DNA of 46,330 bases from positions 1 through 46,330 of the forward strand of contig CANQRV010000017.1 in NCBI GenBank assembly GCA_947626355.1, in the 5' to 3' direction. The first letter of the stretch is position 1, and the number at the start of each line of letters is the position of its first letter. The translations under genes and the position numbers were made by a program. Below are positions 7,947 through 16,017 of the stretch, piece by piece. The notes under the pieces are model-generated. The model ran no database searches. It saw only the letters and a list, made by a program, of their open reading frames with translations, and was not told the DNA's origin. Source of the DNA: an uncultured Muribaculaceae bacterium (GTDB lineage Bacteria; Bacteroidota; Bacteroidia; Bacteroidales; Muribaculaceae).

Positions 7947-8824
7947 TCCACCGGACGCAGCCATCTGAAGCCATAGAAGTGCTGGTTCTGGAGCTTGAAG
8001 AGGCGGGCGACGGGATAGGGATCCTCCACCACCTTCCCCTCCTCGACGCCGATATGGATGAGGCGCGGCTCGCCGCTCTCCAGCGTCACGACGCCTATGT
8101 CGTAGACATCCTCGGCATCGCCGTTGGCCAGCATCATGATGATGTCGCCCTCCTGGAGAAGGGAGAGGAACTGCTTGTTGGAGGCCGTCTGCTTCTTGAC
8201 GTGGGGCACCTTATGGCCCCTATAACCCATCTCTATCATGCGCTGCTCCTCGAAGGCCGCGGAGTCGGCGAGGGCCGGGAAGAGCTCGCGGTGGCGGGTG
8301 CAGTAGTCGAGGGTGCGCGTCTTGAAGACGGAGCCGTCGAAATACTCTGTGAAGTCCTTGAGGGAGCCGCGGTAGACATTGTCGACCACCCACTGGGCGC
8401 CGTATTTGAGCTTGGAGGGGAAACCGGTGTCGACGCCCTTGCGACGCCCCACCTTCTCGAGACATCGGGCGTAGTCGCGCCAGGAGGCGTCCCTGCGGGC
8501 GGAGCCGAGGGCCAGCGCCATCACGGAATTGATGTAGTCGAGGGGGTCGAACGAATGGAAGGATATCATCATCGTGCCGATGGAGTCGTTCTCCACGGAA
8601 GCGCCCCTCGGGGTGTCGATGAGGGCCTTGGCGGCCATTGTCATCCTCTTGCCGAGAGGAAGGTCGGCTGCGGCGATGGTGGAGATGATCTGCCGGGCCT
8701 TCACCGTATCCTGCGCGCAGTGTATCCTGGGAGCCGCGGCCAGAGGCATCGAGGCCGACAGGGCGACGACCAGGGCGACGGCCCTGAAAAGAGTCTTTAT
8801 GTTGGCTGAGATTGTCGTTGACAT
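7943..8824 (-). CDS. DUF1460-like exported protein lacking its catalytic Cys and His
   Basis: The 293-residue protein starts with a signal-peptide-like segment (hydrophobic AVALVVALSASMPLAAA, about 15-31). The rest aligns by eye with DUF1460, an NlpC/P60-like amidase-type fold, along most of its length: the region before SVMALAL, the SKLKYGAQWVVDN block, the EGDIIMML strand and LIHIG near the end. In recalled active members the first block reads DCTTFVE and a later one DVSHVG. Here they read DPLDYIN and DVYDIG, so both the nucleophile cysteine and the histidine are replaced. It is probably a non-enzymatic periplasmic protein or a diverged hydrolase. It is translationally coupled to the HAD gene. 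Confidence 0.68.
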   Translation of the reverse strand: MSTTISANIKTLFRAVALVVALSASMPLAAAPRIHCAQDTVKARQIISTIAAADLPLGKRMTMAAKALIDTPRGASVENDSIGTMMISFHSFDPLDYINSVMALALGSARRDASWRDYARCLEKVGRRKGVDTGFPSKLKYGAQWVVDNVYRGSLKDFTEYFDGSVFKTRTLDYCTRHRELFPALADSAAFEEQRMIEMGYRGHKVPHVKKQTASNKQFLSLLQEGDIIMMLANGDAEDVYDIGVVTLESGEPRLIHIGVEEGKVVEDPYPVARLFKLQNQHFYGFRWLRPVE

Positions 8825-8843
8825 GGTTGAAAATATATTTTCA

Positions 8844-8874
8844 CAAAATTACACAAAATTTATGAAACTACAAC
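8844..8874 (-). promoter_or_regulatory. Promoter for the DUF1460-like/HAD operon
   Basis: The minus strand has TAATTTTG (8851-8844), a full TAnnTTTG match, with GTTG (8874-8871) 19 bases upstream. Two TTTTGTG copies in direct orientation surround the box, which could be an operator or simply AT-rich promoter sequence. Confidence 0.6.
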
Positions 8875-8901
8875 CATGAAACGCGTTTCAGGCAAAATGA
8901 A

Positions 8902-8946
8902 TCCGGGACCGTCGCGGAGCCACGGGGGCTCCGGGGCGGTCCCGGA
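8902..8946 (-). terminator. Enolase terminator
   Basis: Outer 10-base arms (8902-8911 and 8937-8946) pair perfectly, and an inner 7-base stem (8915-8921 with 8927-8933) extends the hairpin. It lies about 40 bases after the enolase stop, with an ATTCATTTT tail on the minus strand. Confidence 0.75.
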
Positions 8947-8988
8947 CCATGTGTCAGGCAGACGCGCGCGGGCGTCTACGCTGCGTCA

Positions 8989-10299
<1,311 letters not shown>

Positions 10300-10380
10300 T
10301 TATAGCTTGGATATTTCTGAAAACTGACTGTAGGGAGCGCCCCTATGAGACCCACCGGAGCCTCCCTCTGCGAATTTCTG

Positions 10381-10388
10381 CAAAGTTA
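10381..10388 (-). promoter_or_regulatory. -7 promoter box for enolase
   Basis: The minus strand reads TAACTTTG here, an exact TAnnTTTG match about 105 bases upstream of the enolase ATG. No good -33 TTTG is visible at the expected distance. The long leader (about 10279-10375) contains no hairpin that I would call a known riboswitch. Confidence 0.55.
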
Positions 10389-10443
10389 ACAAAATAATCT
10401 CATTCCGGCGGCATACTCTTAATATTTTATAAGCATTTTTTAC

Positions 10444-10451
10444 TAATTTTG
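10444..10451 (+). promoter_or_regulatory. -7 promoter box for the Dda/RecD-like helicase
   Basis: TAATTTTG is an exact TAnnTTTG match only eight bases before the helicase ATG at 10460, which implies a leaderless or nearly leaderless mRNA. No -33 TTTG is seen. Confidence 0.55.
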
Positions 10452-10459
10452 CTCCTGAT

Positions 10460-11845
10460 ATGGATTCAGCCACTCTTGCAGCCGAGGCCTGCGCGCGTCT
10501 CGGATTCGAGCCTCTGCCGGGCCAATACCTGCTCGTCAACGCCCTGGCGGCCTTCATCACGAGCCATGGCCCGCGAGACGTCTTCGTGCTCAACGGCTAT
10601 GCCGGCACGGGCAAGACCTCGCTCGTCGGCGCCATGGTGAAGGCCATGAGGGAGGCGAAGACGCCCCTTGTGATGCTCGCTCCCACCGGGCGCGCCGCAA
10701 AGGTGGCGTCGCATTTCTCCGGCCATGCCGCATCCACTATCCATAAGCGCCTCTTCAGGGGCAATTCGCTCGACCCCGCCAACTCCACTTTCTTCATTGC
10801 CCCCAACAACGACCGCGACACCGTCTTCTTCGTCGACGAGGCCTCGCTGATCGACGACAAGGGCGCCAACGGCCTGCTGAGCCTGCTGACACGCCACGTG
10901 TATTCCGCGCCGGGATGCGCGATGGTGCTCGTAGGCGACATAGCCCAGCTCCCTCCGGTGGGGATGACCGACAGCCCGGCGATGAACGCCGACAGGCTCC
11001 GGCAGCTCGGCCTCAATCCCATCTGCCACTCCCTCGACGTCACGGTGCGCCAGGCGGCCGAGAGCGGCATTCTCCACAACGCCACCATAATCCGTCAGGC
11101 CATGGCCGCGCAGCTCGACCCGGCCCGCTTCCATCTCGTGACAAGGGGAATGACCGACTTCGTGAAAATCAGCTCGCGCGACCTCGCCGACACCCTCGCC
11201 GACTCATGGGCCTCCGTGGGCTCCGACGAGACCCTGATCATCACCCGATCCAACCGACGCGCCAACAACTACAATATGGCGATACGCAATCTCGTGATGG
11301 GGGCCGACTCTCCGCTGCAGCGCGGCGACCGCATCATTATCGCGAAAAACGACTATTTCTGGAGCCGGCGCAACAGGCTGCCACACTTCATCGCCAACGG
11401 CGACAGCGCGGAGGTGACCTGGGTGGGGAAGACGGAGAAGATGTACGGGCGCTATTTCACTGATGTGGAGCTGCGGCTCAGCGGCGACAACGCCGTTGTG
11501 GGCGCCAAGGTGATGCTGCGCAGCCTCGCCACGGAGGGAGCGTCGATTCCAAGGGAAGAAATGGAGCGCCTCTACAACCGCGTGCTCGACGCCTACGAGG
11601 GGGAGCTGTCGCACAAGATCCTGGGCGTGATGAACGATGAATACTACAACGCGCTACAGGTGAAATACGGCTACTGCGTCACGTGCCACAAGGCGCAGGG
11701 CGGCCAGTGGCGCCACGTCTACATCGACATGGCGAACATCGACCCGGCGGCCATCGGCGAGGATTTCTACCGCTGGATCTACACCTCCGTGACACGCGCC
11801 ACAGAGAAGGTGTTCCTCATCAATCCCACCATCCCCTGCCGTTGA
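10460..11845 (+). CDS. SF1B DNA helicase, Dda/RecD-like AAA ATPase
   Basis: The 461-residue protein has Walker A GYAGTGKTS at 46-53, motif Ia APTGRAAKV near 74, Walker B FFVDEAS near 123-129, motif III VLVGDIAQLPPVG, and a C-terminal UvrD_C_2-type motif VTCHKAQGGQW followed by WIYTSVTRATEKV. At this length it lacks the large N-terminal region of RecD2 and is closer to compact Dda-like 5'-3' helicases. A role in replication or recombination is likely, but the specific pathway cannot be read. It appears to be transcribed alone from a divergent promoter region shared with enolase. Confidence 0.85.
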   Translation: MDSATLAAEACARLGFEPLPGQYLLVNALAAFITSHGPRDVFVLNGYAGTGKTSLVGAMVKAMREAKTPLVMLAPTGRAAKVASHFSGHAASTIHKRLFRGNSLDPANSTFFIAPNNDRDTVFFVDEASLIDDKGANGLLSLLTRHVYSAPGCAMVLVGDIAQLPPVGMTDSPAMNADRLRQLGLNPICHSLDVTVRQAAESGILHNATIIRQAMAAQLDPARFHLVTRGMTDFVKISSRDLADTLADSWASVGSDETLIITRSNRRANNYNMAIRNLVMGADSPLQRGDRIIIAKNDYFWSRRNRLPHFIANGDSAEVTWVGKTEKMYGRYFTDVELRLSGDNAVVGAKVMLRSLATEGASIPREEMERLYNRVLDAYEGELSHKILGVMNDEYYNALQVKYGYCVTCHKAQGGQWRHVYIDMANIDPAAIGEDFYRWIYTSVTRATEKVFLINPTIPCR

Positions 11846-11886
11846 CCCATCAAACTGACATATGCATAAATAAATCCATGATTTAC

Positions 11887-11917
11887 TTTGAATTACCGGA
11901 TAAATTCACTATCCTTG
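11887..11917 (+). promoter_or_regulatory. Promoter for the BRO-family gene
   Basis: TTTG (11887-11890) is followed after exactly 19 bases by TATCCTTG (11910-11917), one mismatch from TAnnTTTG. The ATG lies at 11937, giving a short leader of about 13 bases. Confidence 0.7.
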
Positions 11918-11936
11918 CACTATAAATGAGACAGCC

Positions 11937-12776
11937 ATGACCAAGAAAAACCAGCTACAGCTTTTCAACGACCGCAAGGTCAGAACCGTATGGGACACCG
12001 ACCGGGAGGAATGGTATTTCTCCGTCGTCGATGTCGTGGAAGTGTTAACAAACAGTGAGAATCCCCGCCGATATCTGAGTGACTTGAAACGTAAACTCAA
12101 AAAGGAAGGCAGTGAAGTGTACGAAAAAATCGTACAGTTGAAGCTCCCGGCTGCCGACGGCAAGATGCGTCTCACAGATGTAGCCACTACAGAGCAGATG
12201 TTCCGACTGATACAGTCGATTCCATCGCCGAAAGCCGAGCCATTCAAGCAATGGATGGCCCAGGTGGCCGCCACACGCATCGATCAGATGCAGGATCCGG
12301 AGCTCTCCATCGAGCAGGCCGTGGCTGACTACCGCAACCTCGGATATTCCGATGAATGGATCAACCAGCGGCTCAGAAGCATCGAGACCAGGAAGATGCT
12401 GACTGACGAATGGAAACGGGGCGGCGTCAAAGACTGGCAGTATGCCTCGCTCACCGACATCATCACCAAACAATGGAGCGGCATGACCACCAGGGAATAT
12501 AAAGGATTCAAGGGACTGCATAAGGAAGGGCTCCGCGACAACATGACCAATGTGGAGCTGGCGCTCAACATGCTCGCCGAAGCATCGACAACCGAGATCT
12601 CAAAGCAACGCAACCCCACGACATTCAGCCAGCATGCAAGCACGGCCCGCAGCGGCGGCGATGTGGCCAAAGCCGCACGCGAAGAGCTGGAACTACGACT
12701 GGGACGCAGCGTAATCTCCTCCGCCAAAGCCGCCGACTATCTTCCGGGAAAGGATTCTCCAAAAGAGATCGAATGA
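11937..12776 (+). CDS. BRO-N/DinD-like protein
   Basis: The 279-residue protein begins with a BRO-N-type domain (about 8-110). The pattern WYFSVVDVVEVLTNSENPRRYL followed by KLPAADGKMRLTDVATTEQMFRLIQSIPSPKAEPFKQWM is typical of phage antirepressor-like BRO proteins. The remainder (about 115-270) resembles the C-terminal part of DNA-damage-inducible protein D. Such proteins are often phage-derived, DNA-binding or stress-linked. No phage genes lie nearby, so this is a stand-alone copy with its own promoter. The exact function is unknown, and I see no LexA-type operator that I can support. Confidence 0.78.
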   Translation: MTKKNQLQLFNDRKVRTVWDTDREEWYFSVVDVVEVLTNSENPRRYLSDLKRKLKKEGSEVYEKIVQLKLPAADGKMRLTDVATTEQMFRLIQSIPSPKAEPFKQWMAQVAATRIDQMQDPELSIEQAVADYRNLGYSDEWINQRLRSIETRKMLTDEWKRGGVKDWQYASLTDIITKQWSGMTTREYKGFKGLHKEGLRDNMTNVELALNMLAEASTTEISKQRNPTTFSQHASTARSGGDVAKAAREELELRLGRSVISSAKAADYLPGKDSPKEIE

Positions 12777-12866
12777 CCCAAAGGTCCTCCCGGGGTAAGC
12801 CGGCAGATCATCTGCTGTGTGAACACCATCACACAAGAGAATGTGATGTCGAAATATACGGATAAA

Positions 12867-12898
12867 TTTCCGTAATTGGAGATTAATTGCTAATTTTG
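12867..12898 (+). promoter_or_regulatory. Promoter for fabD and downstream genes
   Basis: TAATTTTG (12891-12898) is an exact -7 match and TTTC (12867-12870) lies 20 bases upstream, one mismatch from TTTG. The leader to the fabD ATG is about 110 bases. The rest of the 12777-13012 gap holds only short inverted repeats, such as GCAGATCATCTGC, with no recognised riboswitch. Confidence 0.6.
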
Positions 12899-13012
12899 CA
12901 CCAAATTGCAAGTCATTCAATTTCTTATTGTGCCCGCAGACGGCGACCGCCGCAACCCTACAGGCACTGACAGAGACTGATGACAACAGCTTGCAGATAA
13001 ATTAAGGTAGAA

Positions 13013-13891
13013 ATGAAAGCATACGTATTTCCGGGCCAAGGCGCCCAGTTTGTAGGTATGGGCAAGGACCTCTACGACAACAATCCCGAAGCCCGCGAAC
13101 TTTTCGAGAAAGCCAACGACATACTCGGCTTCCGCATCACCGACCTGATGTTTGAAGGTACAGAAGATGACCTGAAGCAGACCAAGGTGACACAGCCGGC
13201 GGTATTCCTCCATAGCGTGATCCTCGCCCGCACCCTCGGCGACGACTTCAAGCCCGACATGACAGCCGGCCACAGCCTCGGCGAATTCTCGGCCCTCGTG
13301 GCCGCCGGAGCCCTCTCCTTCGAGGAGGGTCTGAAGCTCGTGGCCGCCCGCGCACGCGCCATGCAGAAGGCATGCGAGGCACGTCCCTCGACGATGGCAG
13401 CCGTGCTCGCGCTCCCCGACGAGAAGGTGGAGGAGATATGCAGCCAGGTGGAGGGCGTAGTGGCTCCCGCCAACTATAACTGCCCCGGACAGGTAGTGAT
13501 CTCCGGCGAAGTGGAGGCCATCGACGCCGCCTGCACCAAGATGAAGGAGGCCGGCGCCAAGAGGGCCCTGAAGCTCAAGGTGGGCGGCGCCTTCCACAGC
13601 CCCCTCATGATGCCTGCCCAGGAGGAGCTCTCCGAGGCAATCGCGTCTGCCACATTCCACACCCCGGTTTGTCCCGTATATCAGAACGTTGACGGCAAGC
13701 CCCACACCGACCCCGAAGAGATAAAGGAGAACCTCATCAAGCAGCTCACCGCTCCCGTGCGCTGGACCCAGGACGTGAAGGCCATGATCGCCGACGGCGC
13801 CACAGAGTTCGTTGAGCTCGGACCGGGCAACGTGCTCCAGGGTCTCGTGAAGAAAATCGCCCCCTCCGTCGAGGTGAGCGGCCGTAGCTGA
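13013..13891 (+). CDS. fabD: Malonyl-CoA:ACP transacylase
   Basis: The 292-residue enzyme loads malonyl groups onto acyl carrier protein for fatty-acid synthesis. FPGQGAQ at the N-terminus shapes the oxyanion hole, [10 protein letters not shown] contains the nucleophile S88, GGAFHSPLM contains the catalytic H195 and [15 protein letters not shown] is the usual C-terminal signature. Length is normal. It is followed after 28 bases by asd and then an RNA methylase; the three probably share one transcript ending at the hairpin near 15772. Confidence 0.97.
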   Translation: MKAYVFPGQGAQFVGMGKDLYDNNPEARELFEKANDILGFRITDLMFEGTEDDLKQTKVTQPAVFLHSVILARTLGDDFKPDMTAGHSLGEFSALVAAGALSFEEGLKLVAARARAMQKACEARPSTMAAVLALPDEKVEEICSQVEGVVAPANYNCPGQVVISGEVEAIDAACTKMKEAGAKRALKLKVGGAFHSPLMMPAQEELSEAIASATFHTPVCPVYQNVDGKPHTDPEEIKENLIKQLTAPVRWTQDVKAMIADGATEFVELGPGNVLQGLVKKIAPSVEVSGRS

Positions 13892-13919
13892 GAAACATAT
13901 ATATAACCAACCGAAGAAA

Positions 13920-14939
13920 ATGAATGTAGCTATAGTAGGCGCCAGCGGCGCCGTGGGTCAGGAGCTGCTCCGCGTGCTCGCCGAACAGGACTTCCCCGTC
14001 GACAGCCTCCGCCTTTTCGGATCGGCCCGCAGCGCGGGGCGCGCCTACGCCTTCAAGGGCAAGGAATATACGGTAGAGGAGCTCAGCCATGACTCCGACT
14101 TCTCCGGGGTAGACATAGCCTTCACCTCGGCGGGAGCTTCCACCTCAAGGGAATATGCCGAAGTGATCACACGCCACGGCACCCTGATGATCGACAACAG
14201 CAGCGCCTTCCGCATGGACAGCGACGTGCCTCTGGTGGTGCCCGAGGTGAACGGCGCCGACGCCCTGACGCGCCCCCGCAACATCATCGGCAACCCCAAC
14301 TGCACCACCATCCAGATGGTGGTGGCCCTCAAGCCCATCAACGACCTCAGCCCGATACGCCGCGTGCATGTGGCCACCTACCAGGCGGCCAGCGGTGCCG
14401 GAGCCGCCGCCATGGACGAGCTCACCACTCAATACCAGGAAATCGCCGAAGGGAAGAACGCGACGGTGGAGAAATTCGCCTATCAGCTCGCCTACAACGT
14501 GATACCCCACATCGACGTCTTCACCGACAACGGATATACCAAGGAGGAGATGAAGATGTATCACGAGACCCGCAAGATCATGCACTCCGACACCATCTCC
14601 GTGTCGGCTACCTGCGTGCGCGTGCCCGTGATGAGGGCCCACAGCGAGGCCATCTGGGTGGAGACCGAGCGTCCCGTGAGCGTAGAGGAGGCACGCGATG
14701 CCTTCTCCAAGGCAGAGGGTGTGGTGGTCGACGACAATCCGGCCGAGAAGAGATACCCGATGCCCCTCCACATCGCCGGCAAAGACCCGGTGTATGTAGG
14801 GCGCATACGCAAGGACCTCTGCGACGACTGCGGACTCAGCTTCTGGACAGTAGGCGACCAGATCAAGAAGGGCGCGGCCCTCAACGCCGTGCAGATCGCC
14901 CAGTGGCTGCTCAAGAATGACCCCGCGTTCAGGAAATAA
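13920..14939 (+). CDS. asd: Aspartate-semialdehyde dehydrogenase
   Basis: The 339-residue enzyme reduces aspartyl phosphate to aspartate semialdehyde, feeding lysine/diaminopimelate, threonine and methionine synthesis. [14 protein letters not shown] is the NADP-binding loop, NPNCTTIQM contains the catalytic C128, QAASGAG follows, and [19 protein letters not shown] is the signature with the substrate-binding arginine and histidine. Length is normal. It lies 28 bases after fabD and 9 bases before the RNA methylase gene. Confidence 0.97.
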   Translation: MNVAIVGASGAVGQELLRVLAEQDFPVDSLRLFGSARSAGRAYAFKGKEYTVEELSHDSDFSGVDIAFTSAGASTSREYAEVITRHGTLMIDNSSAFRMDSDVPLVVPEVNGADALTRPRNIIGNPNCTTIQMVVALKPINDLSPIRRVHVATYQAASGAGAAAMDELTTQYQEIAEGKNATVEKFAYQLAYNVIPHIDVFTDNGYTKEEMKMYHETRKIMHSDTISVSATCVRVPVMRAHSEAIWVETERPVSVEEARDAFSKAEGVVVDDNPAEKRYPMPLHIAGKDPVYVGRIRKDLCDDCGLSFWTVGDQIKKGAALNAVQIAQWLLKNDPAFRK

Positions 14940-14948
14940 TAAGGACAC

Positions 14949-15749
14949 ATGAACATCCGGCATATCACCTCCGCCGCCGACCCGGCAGCGGAGGTGTTTT
15001 TCTCACTCACCGAGCAGCAGCTGCGCAACAGGCTCGACCCGGCCCGCGGACTCTTCATCGCTGAGAGCCCGAAAGTGATACGCACGGCGCTGGAGGCCGG
15101 CTACGAGCCGGTGAAGCTGCTGTGTGAGGAGCGGCATATCGAAGGCGATGCCCGGGAGGTGATCGGGATGGCGGGCGACGTGGAGGTGCTCACCGGCGAG
15201 CGCTCCGTGCTCGAGGCCATGACCGGCTACAGGCTGACGCGCGGAGTGCTCTGCGCCATGCGGCGCAAGCCGAGCCCGGCGCTGAAAGACGTATGCCGCG
15301 AGGCTAAAAACGTATGCGTGATCCATGGAGTGACCGACACCACCAACATCGGCGCCATCTTCCGTTCGGCGGCCGCCTTAGGCGTCGACGCCGTGGTGCT
15401 CAGCGAGGACTCCTGCGACCCGCTCAACCGCCGGGCCGTCAGGGTCTCGATGGGCACCGTGTTTCTCGTGCCCTGGACCTGGAGCGCCGACCCTGTCGGA
15501 GAGCTGGGGGCACTCGGCTTCGTCACCCTCGCCATGGCGCTCGACGACAACTCCCTTCCACTCGACGCCCCGGAGCTGAAGCGGACCGAGAGGAAAGCGG
15601 TGGTGATGGGCACCGAGGGCGACGGGCTGCCGAAAGCCACTATCAAGGGCTGCGACTACACCGTGAAGATCCCGATGTGGCACGGCGTCGACTCGCTCAA
15701 CGTAGCGGCCGCCTCCGCAGTGGCCTTCTGGGAGCTCTTCCGCAGATAA
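14949..15749 (+). CDS. SpoU/TrmH-family RNA 2'-O-methyltransferase
   Basis: The 266-residue protein has an N-terminal substrate-binding domain (about 1-105) and a C-terminal SPOUT knot. IHGVTDTTNIGAIFRSAAALG is motif 1 with the conserved asparagine and arginine, VVMGTEGDGLP is motif 2, and IPMWHGVDSLNVAAASAVAFWEL is motif 3 in the SAM-binding knot. It methylates ribose 2'-OH in rRNA or tRNA; the exact target (RlmB-like or another) cannot be assigned. It is the last gene of the fabD operon. Confidence 0.9.
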   Translation: MNIRHITSAADPAAEVFFSLTEQQLRNRLDPARGLFIAESPKVIRTALEAGYEPVKLLCEERHIEGDAREVIGMAGDVEVLTGERSVLEAMTGYRLTRGVLCAMRRKPSPALKDVCREAKNVCVIHGVTDTTNIGAIFRSAAALGVDAVVLSEDSCDPLNRRAVRVSMGTVFLVPWTWSADPVGELGALGFVTLAMALDDNSLPLDAPELKRTERKAVVMGTEGDGLPKATIKGCDYTVKIPMWHGVDSLNVAAASAVAFWELFRR

Positions 15750-15771
15750 GACGATTTATGAAGAATCAGTA

Positions 15772-15803
15772 AGAGCCGACCGGGACACTGCCCCGTCGGC
15801 TCT
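15772..15803 (+). terminator. Terminator after the fabD-asd-RNA methylase operon
   Basis: AGAGCCGAC (15772-15780) pairs perfectly with GTCGGCTCT (15795-15803), with an inner GGG/CCC and a CTTTCT tail. It also lies just beyond the 3' end of the convergent tRNA gene and could serve both. Confidence 0.85.
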
Positions 15804-15809
15804 TTCTCG

Positions 15810-15891
15810 TGCGCACTGGGGGACTCGAACCCCCACGTCGTAAGACACTAGATCCTAAGTCTAGCGCGGCTACCAATTACGCCAAGCGCGC
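15810..15891 (-). tRNA. tRNA-Leu, anticodon UAG
   Basis: On the minus strand the 5' and 3' ends pair as GCGCGCT with AGTGCGC (7 bp, one G-U pair), followed by discriminator A at 15810. The anticodon stem CTAGA/TCTAG encloses the loop CTTAGGA, giving UAG. A longer than usual variable arm (TGTCTTACGACG) and the T-arm GGGGGTTCGAGTCCCCC fit a class II leucine tRNA. CCA is not encoded. Confidence 0.95.
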
Positions 15892-15902
15892 AAATACGAT
15901 TG

Positions 15903-15910
15903 CAAAGTTA
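15903..15910 (-). promoter_or_regulatory. -7 promoter box for tRNA-Leu
   Basis: The minus strand reads TAACTTTG, an exact TAnnTTTG match ending 11 bases before the mature tRNA 5' end, with no clear -33 TTTG at the usual spacing. Confidence 0.6.
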
Positions 15911-15965
15911 AGCAAAAAATCACGATTAATCAGCACCTGAGCGAGGATTTTTCAAACTTTTTTGT

Positions 15966-15973
15966 TAATTTTA
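15966..15973 (+). promoter_or_regulatory. Possible -7 box for the parC operon
   Basis: TAATTTTA matches TAnnTTTG at all but the last base and lies 44 bases before the parC ATG. No TTTG is seen at the usual -33 spacing. Confidence 0.4.
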
Positions 15974-16017
15974 CGACTTGAAAACCTTAAAGCCGCGGAA
16001 TTCCACTGACTGACATT

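Noticed and set aside
12777-13012. Possible riboswitch or regulatory RNA upstream of fabD
   Set aside because: Only short inverted repeats are present and no known riboswitch core could be recognised.
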